The position numbers and the translations under genes are program-made. Below the pieces are notes generated by a model. The model ran no database searches. It was not told where the DNA came from and worked only from the letters and a program-made list of their open reading frames with translations. Positions 35,727 through 46,816 of a stretch of DNA of 64,000 nt are shown here, piece by piece. The stretch comes from Lotus japonicus (Eukaryota > Streptophyta > Magnoliopsida > Fabales > Fabaceae), in NCBI RefSeq assembly GCF_012489685.1, contig NC_080042.1, forward strand, positions 50,706,066 to 50,770,065, given 5' to 3'. Position 1 is the stretch's first letter. Each line of letters starts with the position of its first letter.

Positions 35727-35738
35727 TGGTATCAGAGC
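35727..35738 (+). other. P primer binding site (initiator tRNA-Met)
   Basis: TGGTATCAGAGC, two bases after the 5' LTR, is complementary to the 3' end of plant initiator tRNA-Met. Confidence 0.85.
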
Positions 35739-35797
35739 GCAAGTTCTGATTACCATACCTAACAGTGTTCAGTGATCCGGGCCGGTGTGAAAAACAA

Positions 35798-37708
35798 ATG
35801 GCTACCACCAGTGAGATGCAAAAAGATGGTTACAATGCAAAGCCTCCCATGTTCGATGGTCAAAGATTCGAATTTTGGAAAGACAGAATAGAAAGTTTCT
35901 TTCTGGGCTTCGATGCAGATCTCTAGGATATCATTGTGGATGGCTATGAGCGTCCAGTTGATGCAGATGGCAAGAAGATCTGCAGATCAGAGATGACTGT
36001 TGAGCAAAAGAAGCTCTACTCACAGCACCACAAAGCTAGAGCTATTCTTCTTAGTGCTATTTCCTATGAAGAGTACCAGAAGATTACAGATCGTGAGTTT
36101 GCCAAGGGTATCTTTGAATCTTTGAAGATGTCTCATGAAGGAAACAAGAAAGTAAAAGAATCAAAGGCGCTGTCTTTGATCCAGAATTATGAATCCTTCA
36201 TCATGGAGCCAAATGAGTCCATTGAGGATATGTTTTCCAGATTTCAGTTGCTGGTAGCTGGGATAAGACCTCTCAACAAAAGCTACACTACAAAATATCA
36301 TGTCATAAGGGTCATCAGAAGTCTTCCTGAAAGCTGGATGCCTTTAGTGACCTCAATAGAGCTTACAAGAGATGTTGAGCGTATGAGTTTAGAAGAACTC
36401 ATCAGCATACTGAAATGTCATGAGCTGAAGCGCTCAGAGATGCAAGATCTGAGGAAGAAATCTATAGCCTTGAAATCCAAATCTGAGAAGGCTAAATCTG
36501 AGAAGTCAAAAGCTCTCCAAGCTGAAGCAGAAGAATCTGAAGAAGTATCAGAAGATTCTGATGAAGATGAGCTGACTCTGATTTCAAAAAGGCTCAACCG
36601 TATCTGGAAGCACAGGCAGAGCAAGTACAAAGGCTCTGGAAAGGCCAGAGGAAAGTCTGAATCCTCATCAGGCCAGAAGAAGTCCTCAATCAAGGAAGTC
36701 ACATGTTTCGAGTGCAAAGAATCAGGGCACTACAAAAGTGACTGTCCAAAGCTGAAAAAGGACAAGAAGCCAAAGAAGCACTTCAAGACAAAGAAAAGTC
36801 TGATGGTGACTTTTGACGAATCAGAGTCAGAGGATGTTGACTCTGATGGTGAAGTTCAAGGACTCATGGCTATTGTCAAAGACGAAGGAGCAGAGTCAAA
36901 GGATGCAACTGACTCTGACTCAGCATCAGAAGAAGATCCTAACTCAGACGATGAAAATGAGGTATTCGCTTCTTTCTCAACCTCTCAACTAAAACATGCT
37001 TTGTCTTATATTATGGATAAGTATAACTCCTTATTGACTAAGCATAAAAATTTGAAAAAGGATTTATCTGCTGCTTCTAAGACTCCTTCTGAACATGAGA
37101 AAATTATTTCTGATTTGAAAAATGATAATCATGCTTTAGTGAATTCTAACTCTGTGCTTAAGAACCAAATTGCTAAGTTAGAAGAAGCAATTGCTTGTGA
37201 TGCCTCTGGTAGTAAGCATGAATCTAAATATGAAAAATTCTTTCAAAGATTCCTGGCTAAAAGCGTAGACAGAAGCTTAATGGCTTCAATGATCTATGGC
37301 GTAAGCAGAAATGGAATGCATGGCATTGGCTATTCTAAACCTAATAGAAATGAGCCTTCTATGCCTAAGGCTAAATCCTTATATGAATGCTTTGTTCCCT
37401 CTGGTACTGTATTGCCTGAATCTTTACCTGCTGAAGTTGCTAAACCCCCTCTCAAAAAGGGAACCCTCTCCATGTCTAAATATCATGCTAAAATTCCTTT
37501 ACATTATTATGTTGAGAAACCCAAGGTGATCAGAACCTCTGGGGTAACTAACAAGAGAGGACCCAGAAAGTGGGTACCTAAGGATAAGATTATCTATGTT
37601 GCAGATATCCTTGATAGCTCCACTGAAACACCAATCATGGTATCTGGACAGTGGATGCTCGCGTCACATGACGGGAGAAAGGCGTATGTTCCAAGAGCTA
37701 AAACTTAA
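35798..37708 (+). pseudogene. Gag of Sirevirus P (one TAG)
   Basis: Capsid/nucleocapsid protein. The ATG at 35798 opens the frame (MATTSEMQKDG...), and a TAG at 35924-35926 interrupts it after 42 codons where a tryptophan is expected; the frame then stays open to TAA at 37706. The UBN2-type gag domain covers about 35830-36430, a Lys/Ser/Glu-rich segment follows, then one zinc knuckle CFECKESGHYKSDC (about 36705-36750), then acidic and coiled-coil-like regions. The C-terminus overlaps the protease in the +1 frame by 113 nt. Confidence 0.9.
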
Positions 37709-37973
37709 GCCTGGAGGCGAAGTTGGCTTTGGTGGCAACGAGAAGGGTAAAATTGTTGGTACTGGTACTATTTGTGTAGATAGTAGTCCATGCATTGACA
37801 ATGTTTTATTGGTAGACGGCTTAACTCATAACTTATTGTCTATAAGTCAATTAGCTGACAAGGGTTATGATGTTATTTTCAATCAAAAGTCCTGTCGGGC
37901 TGTAAGTCAGATCGATGGCTCTGTTCTATTTAACAGCAAGAGGAAGAACAACATTTATAAGATCAGATTATGA
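37596..37973 (+). pseudogene. Protease of Sirevirus P
   Basis: Aspartic protease with the active-site stretch WYLDSGCSRHMTG; it releases gag and pol products. It lies in the +1 frame relative to gag. A conserved GGFGGNEKG-like loop region and HNLLSISQL follow. The frame ends in TGA at 37971-37973 after IYKIRL, where a two-base loss relative to relic A (TTATGAG against TTATCTGAG) shifts the frame into integrase. The ATG at the left end is probably not used; expression likely needs frameshifting or splicing. Confidence 0.85.
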
Positions 37974-39150
37974 GTTGGAAGCTCAGAATGTGAAGTGCCT
38001 TCTTTCTGTTAATGAGGAGCAATGGGTATGACATAGACGGTTAGGGCATGCCAGTATTAGAAAGATTTCTCAGCTGAGTAAGCTCAACCTTGTCAGGGGC
38101 TTACCAACTCTGAAGTTATCTTCAGACGCTCTTTGTGAAGCATGTCAGAAAGGAAAATTCACAAAAGTCCCTTTCAAGGCAAAGAATGTTGTCTCAACCT
38201 CAAGGCCGTTGGAACTTCTGCATATCGACTTGTTTGGACCAGTGAAAACTGAGTCTATAGGTGGCAAGAGATATGGGATGGTCATTGTTGACGACTATAG
38301 CCGTTGGACATGGGTAAAATTTCAAACCCGCAAGGATGAGTCTCATGCTGTGTTCTCTACCTTCATAGCCCAAGTGCAAAACGAGAAGGCTTGTAGGATT
38401 GTGCGTGTCAGAAGTGACCATGGTGGAGAGTTTGAGAATGACAAGTTTGAGAGTCTGTTTGATTCCTATGGAATTGCACATGATTTCTCTTGTTCAAGAA
38501 CTCCTCAACAAAATGGTGTTGTTGAGAGGTAGACCAGAACTCTTCAGGAGATGGCTAGAACCATGCTCTAAGAAACTGGCATGGCTAAGCACTTTTGGGC
38601 AGAGGCAGTAAACACAGCGTGTTACATTCAGAACAAAATCTCTGTGAGACCAATTCTGAATAAGACTCCTTATGAATTGTGGAAGAATATAAAACCCAAC
38701 ATTTCTTATTTTCATCCTTTTGGTTGTGTTTGTTATGTTCTTAACACTAAGGATAGATTGCATAAGTTTGATGCTAAGTCTTCTAAATGTATATTACTTG
38801 GTTATTCTGATCGATCTAAAGGTTTTAGATTCTATAATACTGATGCTAAAACAATTGAAGAATCTATTCATGTTAGATTTGATGATAAGCTTGACTCTGA
38901 TCAGTCAAAGCTAGTTGAGAAGTTTGCAGATTTAAGCATAAATGTTTCTGACAAAGGCAAAGCTCCAGAGGAAGCTGAGCCAGAAGAAGAAGAACCAGAA
39001 GAAGAAGCTAGTCCCTCTGATTCACAATCTCAGAAGAAGAGCAGAATCACTACGGCTCATCCTAAGGAATTGATTCTGGTCAACAAAGATGAACCAGTCA
39101 GAACCAGATCAGCTTTCAGACCCTCTGAAAGGATTGGTTTCCTTAATTGA
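37974..39150 (+). pseudogene. Integrase of Sirevirus P (three stops, frameshift)
   Basis: DDE integrase. The zinc site has HRRLGHA...CEACQKG, but the preceding tryptophan is TGA (38029-38031). Catalytic D in LLHIDLFGP, D in RVRSDHGGEF and E in NGVVER are present. TAG at 38530-38532 replaces a lysine right after the catalytic glutamate, and TAA at 38569-38571 replaces a residue after RTML. The distal part runs 38581-39150 with [16 protein letters not shown] and an acidic linker, and then a frameshift near 39125 leads into RT. Confidence 0.9.
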
Positions 39151-40678
39151 ACCCAAGTCAATTGATGAAGCTCTTCAGGACAAGGACTGGATTCTGGCTA
39201 TGGAAGAAGAATTGAATCAATTCTCCAAGAATGACGTTTGGAGCCTAGTGAAGAAACCTCAGAGTGTTCATGTTATTGGAACCAAATGGGTGTTCAGAAA
39301 CAAGCTAAATGAGAAAGGAGATGTAGTCAGAAACAAGGCAAGGCTAGTTGCTCAAGGCTACAGTCAGCAGGAAGGAATAGACTACACTGAAACATTTGCT
39401 CCAGTAGCAAGACTAGAAGCAATCAGACTGCTGATTTCTTTCCCAGTGAATCACAACATAATTCTTCATCAGATGGATGTTAAGAGTGCCTTCCTAAATG
39501 GTTACATTTCAGAGGAAGTCTATGTTCATCAACCCCCAGGTTTTGAGGATGAGAAGAACCCAGACCATGTTTTCAAGTTGAAGAAATCTCTCTATGGTCT
39601 GAAGCAAGCTCCCAGAGCATGGTATGAGAGACTCAGCTCATTCCTTCTGGAGAATGAGTTTGTAAGGGGTAAAGTAGATACAACTCTCTTTTGCAAAACT
39701 TACAAAGATGATATCTTAATTGTGCAAATTTATGTTCATGATATTATATTTGGTTCTGCTAATCAAGCTCTATGCAAAGAATTTTCTGAGATGATGCAGG
39801 CTGAATTTGAAATGAGTATGATGGGGGAACCCAAGTACTTTCTGGGAATACAAGTTGATCAAACACCAGAAGGAACATATATCCATCAGAGCAAATACAC
39901 TAAAGAACTTCTGAAGAAGTTCAATATGCTGGAATCTACAATTGCCAAGACTCCAATGCATCCTACATGCATCCTGGAGAAAGAAGATGCAAGTGGTAAA
40001 GTTTGTCAGAAGCTCTATCGCGGTATGATAGGATCACTTCTATACTTAACTGCATCTAGGCCAGATATTTTGTTTAGTGTTCATTTATGTGCTCGTTTCC
40101 AATCAGATCCAAGGGAAACCCAGTTAACTGTCGTTAAGAGGATCCTGAGATATCTGAAAGGCACCACTAATCTTGGCTTGATGTATAAGAAAACATCAGA
40201 GTATAAGCTTTCAGGTTATTGTGATGCTGATTATGCTGGAGATAGAACAGAGAGAAAAAGCACTTCTGGAAATTGTCAATTTCTGGGAAGCAACTTAGTC
40301 TCATGGGCAAGCAAGAGGCAATCAACCATTGCACTATCTACTGCAGAGGCAGAATATATCTCAGCAGCAATTTGCAGCACTCAGATGCTCTGGATGAAAC
40401 ATCAGCTGGAGGATTATCAAATCCTTGAGAGCAATATCCCAATCTATTGTGATAACACTGCTGCAATCTTATTGAGTAAGAATCCTATCTTACACTCAAG
40501 GGCAAAACACATTGAGGTAAAGTATCACTTTATTAGAGATTATGTTCAGAAGGGCGTACTTCTTCTGAAGTTTGTTGATACTGACCATCAATGGGAAGAT
40601 ATCTTTACAAAGCCCTTAGCAGAGGATAGATTTAATTTCATTCTGAAAAATCTGAATATGGACTTTTGTCCAGTATGA
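39089..40678 (+). pseudogene. Reverse transcriptase and RNase H of Sirevirus P
   Basis: A 529-codon open frame. RT motifs include [36 protein letters not shown] and the active site, which reads YVHD instead of YVDD (CAT at 39737-39739), so polymerase activity is expected to be lost. RNase H follows with [19 protein letters not shown] and CDNTAAI, and the HSRAKHIEVKYHFIRD tail. The first residues before GLVSLIEP are out of the true frame because of the upstream frameshift. The start codon shown by the frame is not meaningful. Confidence 0.92.
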
Positions 40679-41108
40679 AGATGGATCAGAACCTCTAACT
40701 ATGGTGCTTCTTTATCAGAAGATGTCTAGTTCAGAAGGTAACTCTATCAGAGGATAAGTACCCATTGGTGCTGACTCTGAAGCTGAGACAGTAAACGTGT
40801 GTCAGTAATTATGATACATAGTTCCTTGTGCCCGTGCTGACAGTTTGTCGTAATGAGTGTTGATGTGCTTCTCTCCTTCGTGTGATATGTGTATTAACTG
40901 TGCTATGATGTCTTTAATTTTTAACCGTTGATTTTACTTTGCTTTTTGATCAACAACGGTTATTTTCAAAAACCCACTATACACACACGTTCTCCATCAC
41001 TTACAGATTTACTCTTTCTCTCTTCGGCTTTCTAAATCCTTATTCCCCACGATCTCTCTCTCTATTCATCATTTTCCTTTCTACCCAAAACCTTCAACCG
41101 CTTCAAAG

Positions 41109-43961
41109 ATGGTGAAATCCAACAGAGGTGAAACTGCAGATGAAACCAGATTTCTTGTTATGGTAGTAGGTCAAGCTACTGGTCAATCGGGCTCTGAAAC
41201 TCAAAGAACTCAAGCTCAAGCTCAAGGGAAGATGATCCCTCTCGCAGAACGAGGTTGTGCCGTTCATTGTGTCTATGCTCCTGAAGAACTCCAGGTTCTT
41301 GCTGAATGGAGATTCGACCTGGAAAATATTGCTGCAAATGGGTATGATCTTCATCCTGAAGTTCGTGTTCAAGGCTGGGAAGAATACTTCAATAGGCTTC
41401 GAGGTCCAGTCTATGTCAAGCTGGTGAAGGAATTCTGGAAACATGCCGACTGTGATGACACTCAGGTGGTTTCTTACATTGCTGGGAGAAGAATCATCAT
41501 CACAGAAAAGTCGATTGTTGATCTTCTGGGTGCACACACTGGCACAGGCTACAGATTCCAACTGGCGGAATCAAAGGTGAAACCCAGAACGAAAGAAGAA
41601 ACCAACAAAGCTCTCTACACAACCTATAAACCTGGAAAGAGTGACTACAAGGTAGTGGATCTTCATCCAAAGCTAAGGATCTGGCACAAGATTCTGCTTC
41701 ACTGCATAAATCAGAGACCAAAGGGAAGCTCTCCAGACTACATCAATTTTTGCCAAAAAGTGATGCTGTTCTTCATTCAAGACCACAAGAAGATCTGCCT
41801 TCCCTTCTTCCTGTTCTCTTACCTCAAAGAATGCATCAAGAAGTCCAGAACCACTGCCTCTCTGAAGTCTGCCATCAAGTACATTCCTTTTGGAAGACTG
41901 CTCTCAGACTTATTCATTGAAAGAAAATTCATAGAAGATCTGATTACGGCAGGATGCACAGAGGATCTGTCGTCCATTGCTAGTGATGTCTTTACCTCCA
42001 CATCTTTGAAGAAGATGTGGTTGATCAAGACAAAGGTTGCTCCTGTTCATGAGGATACTACTGATGAAGTAAGACAAAGAAGAGTCACCCTGATTGATTA
42101 CCCTCTATGGTCCCAAGCAGATGATCCAACTGCCATCTTGTGCTACATTGATGATTTGAGAAGACAAGGGTATGAGATAGATGTGGATGAGTTTTTCAGA
42201 AACTTGCCACCAGCTCCAGAGTTTGATTCTCCTCCCAAGAAGAAGACTCAGAGAAAAATCATCTTGGAGGAATCCCCTGAAGAGTCTGATCCTTCTGATG
42301 GTGTCGATCAGAAGAAGAAGAAGAAGGCTGACAAGCCTAAGAGGAAGCACGAGGAACCCACCAAGCCAGATGCTCCATCTGATGGTGATGATGGTGATGC
42401 TCCTCCTCCAAAGAAGAAAAAGAAGCAAGTGAGGATTGTGGAGAAGCCAACTCGTGTGGAACCAGCTGCTGAAGTAATCAGAAGAGTTGAGGCTCCTGCC
42501 AGAGTTACTCGGTCTGCAGTGCGATCATCAAGTAAGTCTGCTGTTATAGATACTGATGATGATTTAAATTCACTTGATGCACTCCCAATTTCTGCACTCC
42601 TTCACCGCACTGCCACCCCACTCGCTCTCATTCCTGAGTCCCAACCGGCTGAACAAACCACTTCTTCACCCACTTCACCTAGGTCTTCATTTTTCCAACC
42701 TTCCCAACAAGAAGCACCTCTTTGGAACATGCTTCAGACTCCAACACCCTCTGAACCTACCTCACCCATAACCATATAATACAACCCACAAACCTCTGAA
42801 CCCATTATCCTAGAACAATCTGAACCTGAACCCAGAACTTCGGATCACTCTGTCCCCAGAGCATCAGAACATCCTGTTCGCAGAACCACTGATACAGAAT
42901 CCACAACACCCTATCCCTCTGTATCTTTTCCTACTAATGTTGCTGACTCCTCACCCTCCAATAACTCTGAGTCTGTTCGCAAATTTGTTCAAATTGCGAA
43001 AGAAAAAGAGTCTGCCATTCCTGAGTACTACCACACTGTACCTAGCCCAAGGAGATACTCTGGCCCTAGACCAGATCGTCTAGTTGACCCAGATCATCCC
43101 ATACAAGTAGTCCCTCTGAACGCAGCAGACCCCTTAGCTCAACCCATTCAACCAGAACCAGAAAACTCAGTATCTAACCATTCCCCGGTTAGATCACCAA
43201 ACCCTCAGGTTGAAACCTCTGAGCCAAACCTTGAGATCCACACTTCAAACGTCCAAACCTTAGATGTTGGTTCTCCTCAAGGTGCTTCTGAGGCCAATAG
43301 CAGCAACCACCCCACTTCTCCTGAAACCAATCTTTCCATTGTTCCCTATACCTACCTCAAGCCAAACTCCCTTCTTGAGTGCATCAGTGTCTTTAATCAT
43401 GAAGCATCACTGATGATTCGCAATGTGCAAGGTCACACTGACCTTAGTGAGAATTCTGACTCTGCTGCTGAAGAATAGAATCGTCTGAGTGATTGGATAA
43501 TTGCTCAAGTTCCTTTTATGATGAGTCATCTCACCGCGGAAAGGGATCAGAGGATTGAGGCAGCTAGGAAGCGTTTCAACAGAAGAGTGGCTCTGCATGA
43601 ACAACAGCTAAGAGTTGAGTTACTTGAAGCTGTTGAGGAAGCAAGAAGAAAGAAAGAACAAGCAGAAGAAGCTGCACGACAAGAGGCTGCAAAAGTTGAA
43701 AATGCAAGGTTAAAAGCTGAACGGTTACAAGCTGAAGCTGAAGCTCTCAGATGTCAAGCTCTTGCACCAGTGCCTTTCACACATGCTGATTCTCAATCCA
43801 CTCAAGCTCCTCACTCTGCTCAGGGTGTTCCCTCTACTTCAACTCAGCCAAGTTCTTCCAGACTTGACATTTTGGAACAACGTCTCAACTCTCATGAGAC
43901 TCTCCTGATCGAGATGAATCAAGCTCTTCAAGAACTTCTGCGTCGCTCTACCAAGCCCTAG
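41109..43961 (+). pseudogene. Envelope-like ORF of Sirevirus P (two in-frame stops)
   Basis: The ATG at 41109 opens a 556-codon frame ending in TAA at 42777-42779. The same frame continues through TAG at 43476-43478 to the natural stop at 43959-43961, about 950 codons in all. The N-terminal half has the helical domain often annotated as putative plant transposon protein (VYVKLVKEFWKHA..., KYIPFGRLLSDLF). The middle is rich in Pro/Ser/Glu and KKKKK runs. The C-terminus after the second stop is strongly coiled-coil (RRKKEQAEEAARQEAAKVEN). I see no signal peptide or membrane span, so envelope is a name by position, not a shown function. Confidence 0.8.
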
Positions 43962-44094
43962 TTCTTAGGATTTCTTTCGTTTTTCTTCCTTAATTTATTT
44001 TACTTTTAATTTAAGATATTTGCATTATGTGTTATATTTGTTTACTCTTTGTTTCTCATTGCATCATTTATAACATTTGTTTGCAAAACTTTTC

Positions 44095-44100
44095 TTTATT
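44095..44100 (-). terminator. AATAAA poly(A) signal candidate of the antisense ORF (P)
   Basis: TTTATT on plus gives AATAAA on minus, 39 bases past the antisense stop codon. Confidence 0.4.
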
Positions 44101-44138
44101 CATATAAATCATATTCATTACATCATACATTTCCCTAT

Positions 44139-44531
44139 CTAGAATGGAGGATCCTTCCTCATTCTTCTGCATTCCTGGCGCTGCTCCACTCTTTCCCTCT
44201 CCAGAAGATCCAGTGTATACTCTATGTTGCCGAGCTTGATGCTCAACTCATCCTTCTCCAGACTATCCTCTATCGTCTTGAGACTCTTTTCCACTGTTTC
44301 TTTCTCCTTCAACAGATTCAACTCAAGCTGGCACAGCTCTTGAATCTCCTCCACGAAGCAGAGGAATTCTTTTAGATCTTTCTCCAACTCTGGACCAAGA
44401 TTCTCTTCTAGCAGTGTCTTCGTCAGCTCATATATGGTTCTTGTACCATCAAGATGCCTAATATTGAGGAACATATCTTCCTCGAAAGCTTTTCTTCTAA
44501 GCTCATCTAATGCAATCATGTATGATGCCAT
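44139..44531 (-). CDS. Antisense 130-codon ORF in Sirevirus P 3' region (unknown function)
   Basis: I recognise no family. The ORF (ATG at 44531) runs opposite to the element, between the envelope-like ORF and the 3' LTR. It encodes a charged, Glu/Lys/Leu-rich, probably all-helical coiled-coil protein that starts MASYMIALDELRRKAFEED and ends RRMRKDPPF. A copy of exactly the same length lies in element M (63519-63911). By codon comparison about 92 of 130 residues are identical, there are no indels, and about 30 codons differ only synonymously, which points to protein-level constraint. A TATA box lies 54 bp upstream (44585-44592) and an AATAAA 39 bp downstream (44095-44100). There is no signal peptide or membrane segment. 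The frame is intact although the rest of P has decayed. N lacks it. Confidence 0.75.
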   Translation of the reverse strand: MASYMIALDELRRKAFEEDMFLNIRHLDGTRTIYELTKTLLEENLGPELEKDLKEFLCFVEEIQELCQLELNLLKEKETVEKSLKTIEDSLEKDELSIKLGNIEYTLDLLERERVEQRQECRRMRKDPPF

Positions 44532-44584
44532 TTTCTTATACTTGGACTTGATCGAGTTGTGAAGCTTACCTTGTTCTTAATCGC

Positions 44585-44592
44585 TTTATATA
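44585..44592 (-). promoter_or_regulatory. TATA box of the antisense ORF (P)
   Basis: The minus strand reads TATATAAA within GAAGCTTATATAAAGCG. The same box with the same spacing to the ATG occurs in M. A block GGTAAGCTTCACAACTCGA between box and ATG is identical in both copies. Confidence 0.7.
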
Positions 44593-44755
44593 AGCTTCAT
44601 TCTCTCTCTGGAAGTTATTTCTCCTACAGTTTCTCGAGGTTAAGTCCTTGGTAACTGAAGCTTCTCTTTACTCCCGTGGCTGGTGGTAAACGTTCTACAT
44701 TCGCATTAATTCTTTTCTTTTATTTCTCCATCCTTTTGAAACTTAGACCTTCTCT

Positions 44756-45294
44756 AAGGGGGAGTACCTTGTACTTCAAGCTAAGTTTTTCACACCCCAT
44801 GCTTTTTGCTTATGACAAAAAGGGGGAGTACACCCAGTTTTTGATGTGTAAGATGTGTTAGTGTGATTTATTTTTTCTTTTGGAGAATTTAAGAGTTCCA
44901 CCTTTATGACCATAGATGTGTCACTGGGCAAATACAAGGAATACATTTCACTTCTTCTGAAGTGATTCTTTTTGACTCTGATACCACTTATTGTTGATTC
45001 TGAATACTTATGCGCTCTGATTATTTCAATTCATCTATGTCATGCACTTTCACTCTGAACTCTTATTTTATTTAGCTCAGAATCTAGATTTTACTAACGT
45101 TTTCATTAAGTCTTAGATTCAGGGGGAGCTAAGCTCTGAATCAAGTTGTGACTTGAATTCAGAATGAGCAGAATAAACCATTCACATCAGAATTAGTCTA
45201 ATTCTATTTCTCTAAACTCTGAGTGAATTCAATTTATTGTTTAAGAATTGTTCATCAAAATACTTGGTTTTGTCATTATCAAAAAGGGGGAGAT
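44756..45294 (+). repeat. Multiple polypurine tracts of P
   Basis: AAGGGGGAG at 44756, AAAAAGGGGGAG at 44817, AGGGGGAGC at 45121 and the terminal AAAAAGGGGGAGAT at 45281-45294, immediately before the 3' LTR. Repeated PPT-like tracts are a known Sirevirus trait. Confidence 0.85.
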
Positions 45295-46503
45295 TGTAAG
45301 ATCAAGTTTTGATCGAGTAGTACAACTCTATGTTTTGATGATTACAAGTTAACATTTTAGTATGAACAATTATGGTACTCTAACGTGTTTTTCTGAGTGT
45401 GCAATTTGCAGGCTCTGACCTCAATATTATCTCACACAAATCAGAAGCACTGTGCTTCAAGAGTGACCCAAGCAACGCTTTCGCAATATCTATGTTCAAT
45501 CTGAACAGTAGAAATGCTTCAGAAGATCTGAAGTCAAACAAGCTCTGACGTAGACTCAGTCACTTGAAGTTCTGAAGATCCAGACGTTCTGACAACCCAG
45601 ACACTCTGAAGGTTCTGATGTTCTGATGGTGTAGAAGACTCTGAAGATCCAGAAGCTGAAAAGTAGAGACTCTGAAGTCCAGAAGCAAAATGGCTCTGAA
45701 GACCAAGTACTTCCCTCTGAGTTCAGAATCAAAAGGCACAACGGTCAGAGGATCCATGCTTCCCTCTGACTCTGATCAACAAGCTTCACAAGTTCCAACA
45801 CGAAGCAATCCTCTGATCAGAAGTCAAACAAGGTTTAAGGTCAAGTCACCATCCAAAGTACAAAAGCAAATGTACTATCCTGACGACCTAACCTAACATT
45901 CTCAGCCACAGCAGAAGCTGGAAATTCCAGACCTGCCCTCCAACGGTAGCATTCCCATGCAGCGTTCAAACCCTAATCCTTGGAGTATAAATAGAGGCTG
46001 AAGATTGAAAGATGCTGTTGGAAGAATCTTACACGCGCAAGCTACATTCAAACTTTCTAAGCATTCTTTCATCTTGAATTCATTGTGTTTACTATAAGCT
46101 TTTTAGAAGCAATCTCTTTGTAAACATTCTTACTTAAACAGTTGTTTAGTTACCTTTAGGAGATCATGGTTGATCGGATCCTAGAGAAGACTAAGAGAGT
46201 GAATCTTAGTGTGAGCTAAGTCAGTGTATTGTTAGTCACTTGTAGGTTTCAAGTGCAGTTGTAACAATTACCTGATTAGTGGATTGCCTTCATTCTAAGA
46301 AGGAAGAAATCACCTTAACGGGTGGACTGGACTAGCTTGAGTGATTCATCAAGTGAACCAGGATAAAATCCTTGTGTGCTTTTCTATCTCTTATCTTAAG
46401 CACTTTATTTGTTCTCGAAAGATTTGCTAAAATCTTTAAGGTGAAAGTTTTATTCTGAAAACGTTATTCAAACCCCCCCTTTCTACCGTTTTTCATACCT
46501 TCA
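45295..46503 (+). repeat. P 3' LTR
   Basis: 1,209 bp, TGTAAGATCAAG...ACCTTCA. The TATA box TATAAATA is intact at 45986-45993. Confidence 0.95.
45986..45993 (+). promoter_or_regulatory. TATA box of P 3' LTR
   Basis: TATAAATA in GGAGTATAAATAGAGG. It is the intact version of the site hit by N in the 5' LTR. Confidence 0.7.
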
Positions 46504-46613
46504 GAGGGAAGGTCTAGAGGCTTGGAGAATTGAATGGAGGCTTAAAGGGGAGTAAAGATGAGTTAAAATGAAGATCAAGGGACTTTCCAGTGAGTCTAAG
46601 CGCCTAGGCATGC

Positions 46614-46780
46614 TCCATTGGCGCCTAGGCGCCAATTGCCCTGTTCCAGAAATTGGAATTGGCGCCTAGGCGCTCTGAATTGGCGCTCAGGCGCTCTGAA
46701 TTGGTGCCTAGGCGCCAATTACCTTCCAGAAGCATTTTTTCAGCATGGAATTGGCGCTCTGAATTGGCGCATGAGCGCCC
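46614..46780. repeat. Array of GGCGCCTAGGCGCC palindromes in G LTR
   Basis: Several perfect or near-perfect copies of GCGCCTAGGCGC, alternating with TCTGAATTGGC spacers, lie about 30-200 bp upstream of the TATA box. Confidence 0.85.
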
Positions 46781-46808
46781 GGAACAGCCCAAACTCGTGA
46801 TTTTTGCC

Positions 46809-46816
46809 TATAAATA
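46809..46816 (+). promoter_or_regulatory. TATA box of G LTR
   Basis: TATAAATA downstream of the palindromic array; a plausible start of the R region lies about 30 bp further on. Confidence 0.55.

Larger units (their letters stand above)
15251..46503 (+). mobile_element. Sirevirus P (Ty1-copia, SIRE/Maximus type), TSD GAGGG
   Basis: The element is bounded by GAGGG at 15246-15250 and 46504-46508. Without nested element N it is about 12.0 kb: 5' LTR 15251-15932 plus 35212-35724, Met-type primer site, gag, protease, integrase, RT/RNase H, envelope-like ORF, a long 3' region with four PPT-like tracts and an antisense ORF, and 3' LTR 45295-46503. The LTRs are TG...CA and differ by a few substitutions and a 17-bp indel. 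Stops in gag, integrase and the envelope-like ORF and a changed RT active site show it is inactive. Confidence 0.9.

Noticed and set aside
44049..44375. Plus-strand frame of 108 codons opposite the antisense ORF of P
   Set aside because: It has no counterpart in M and its open state follows from the conserved opposite frame.
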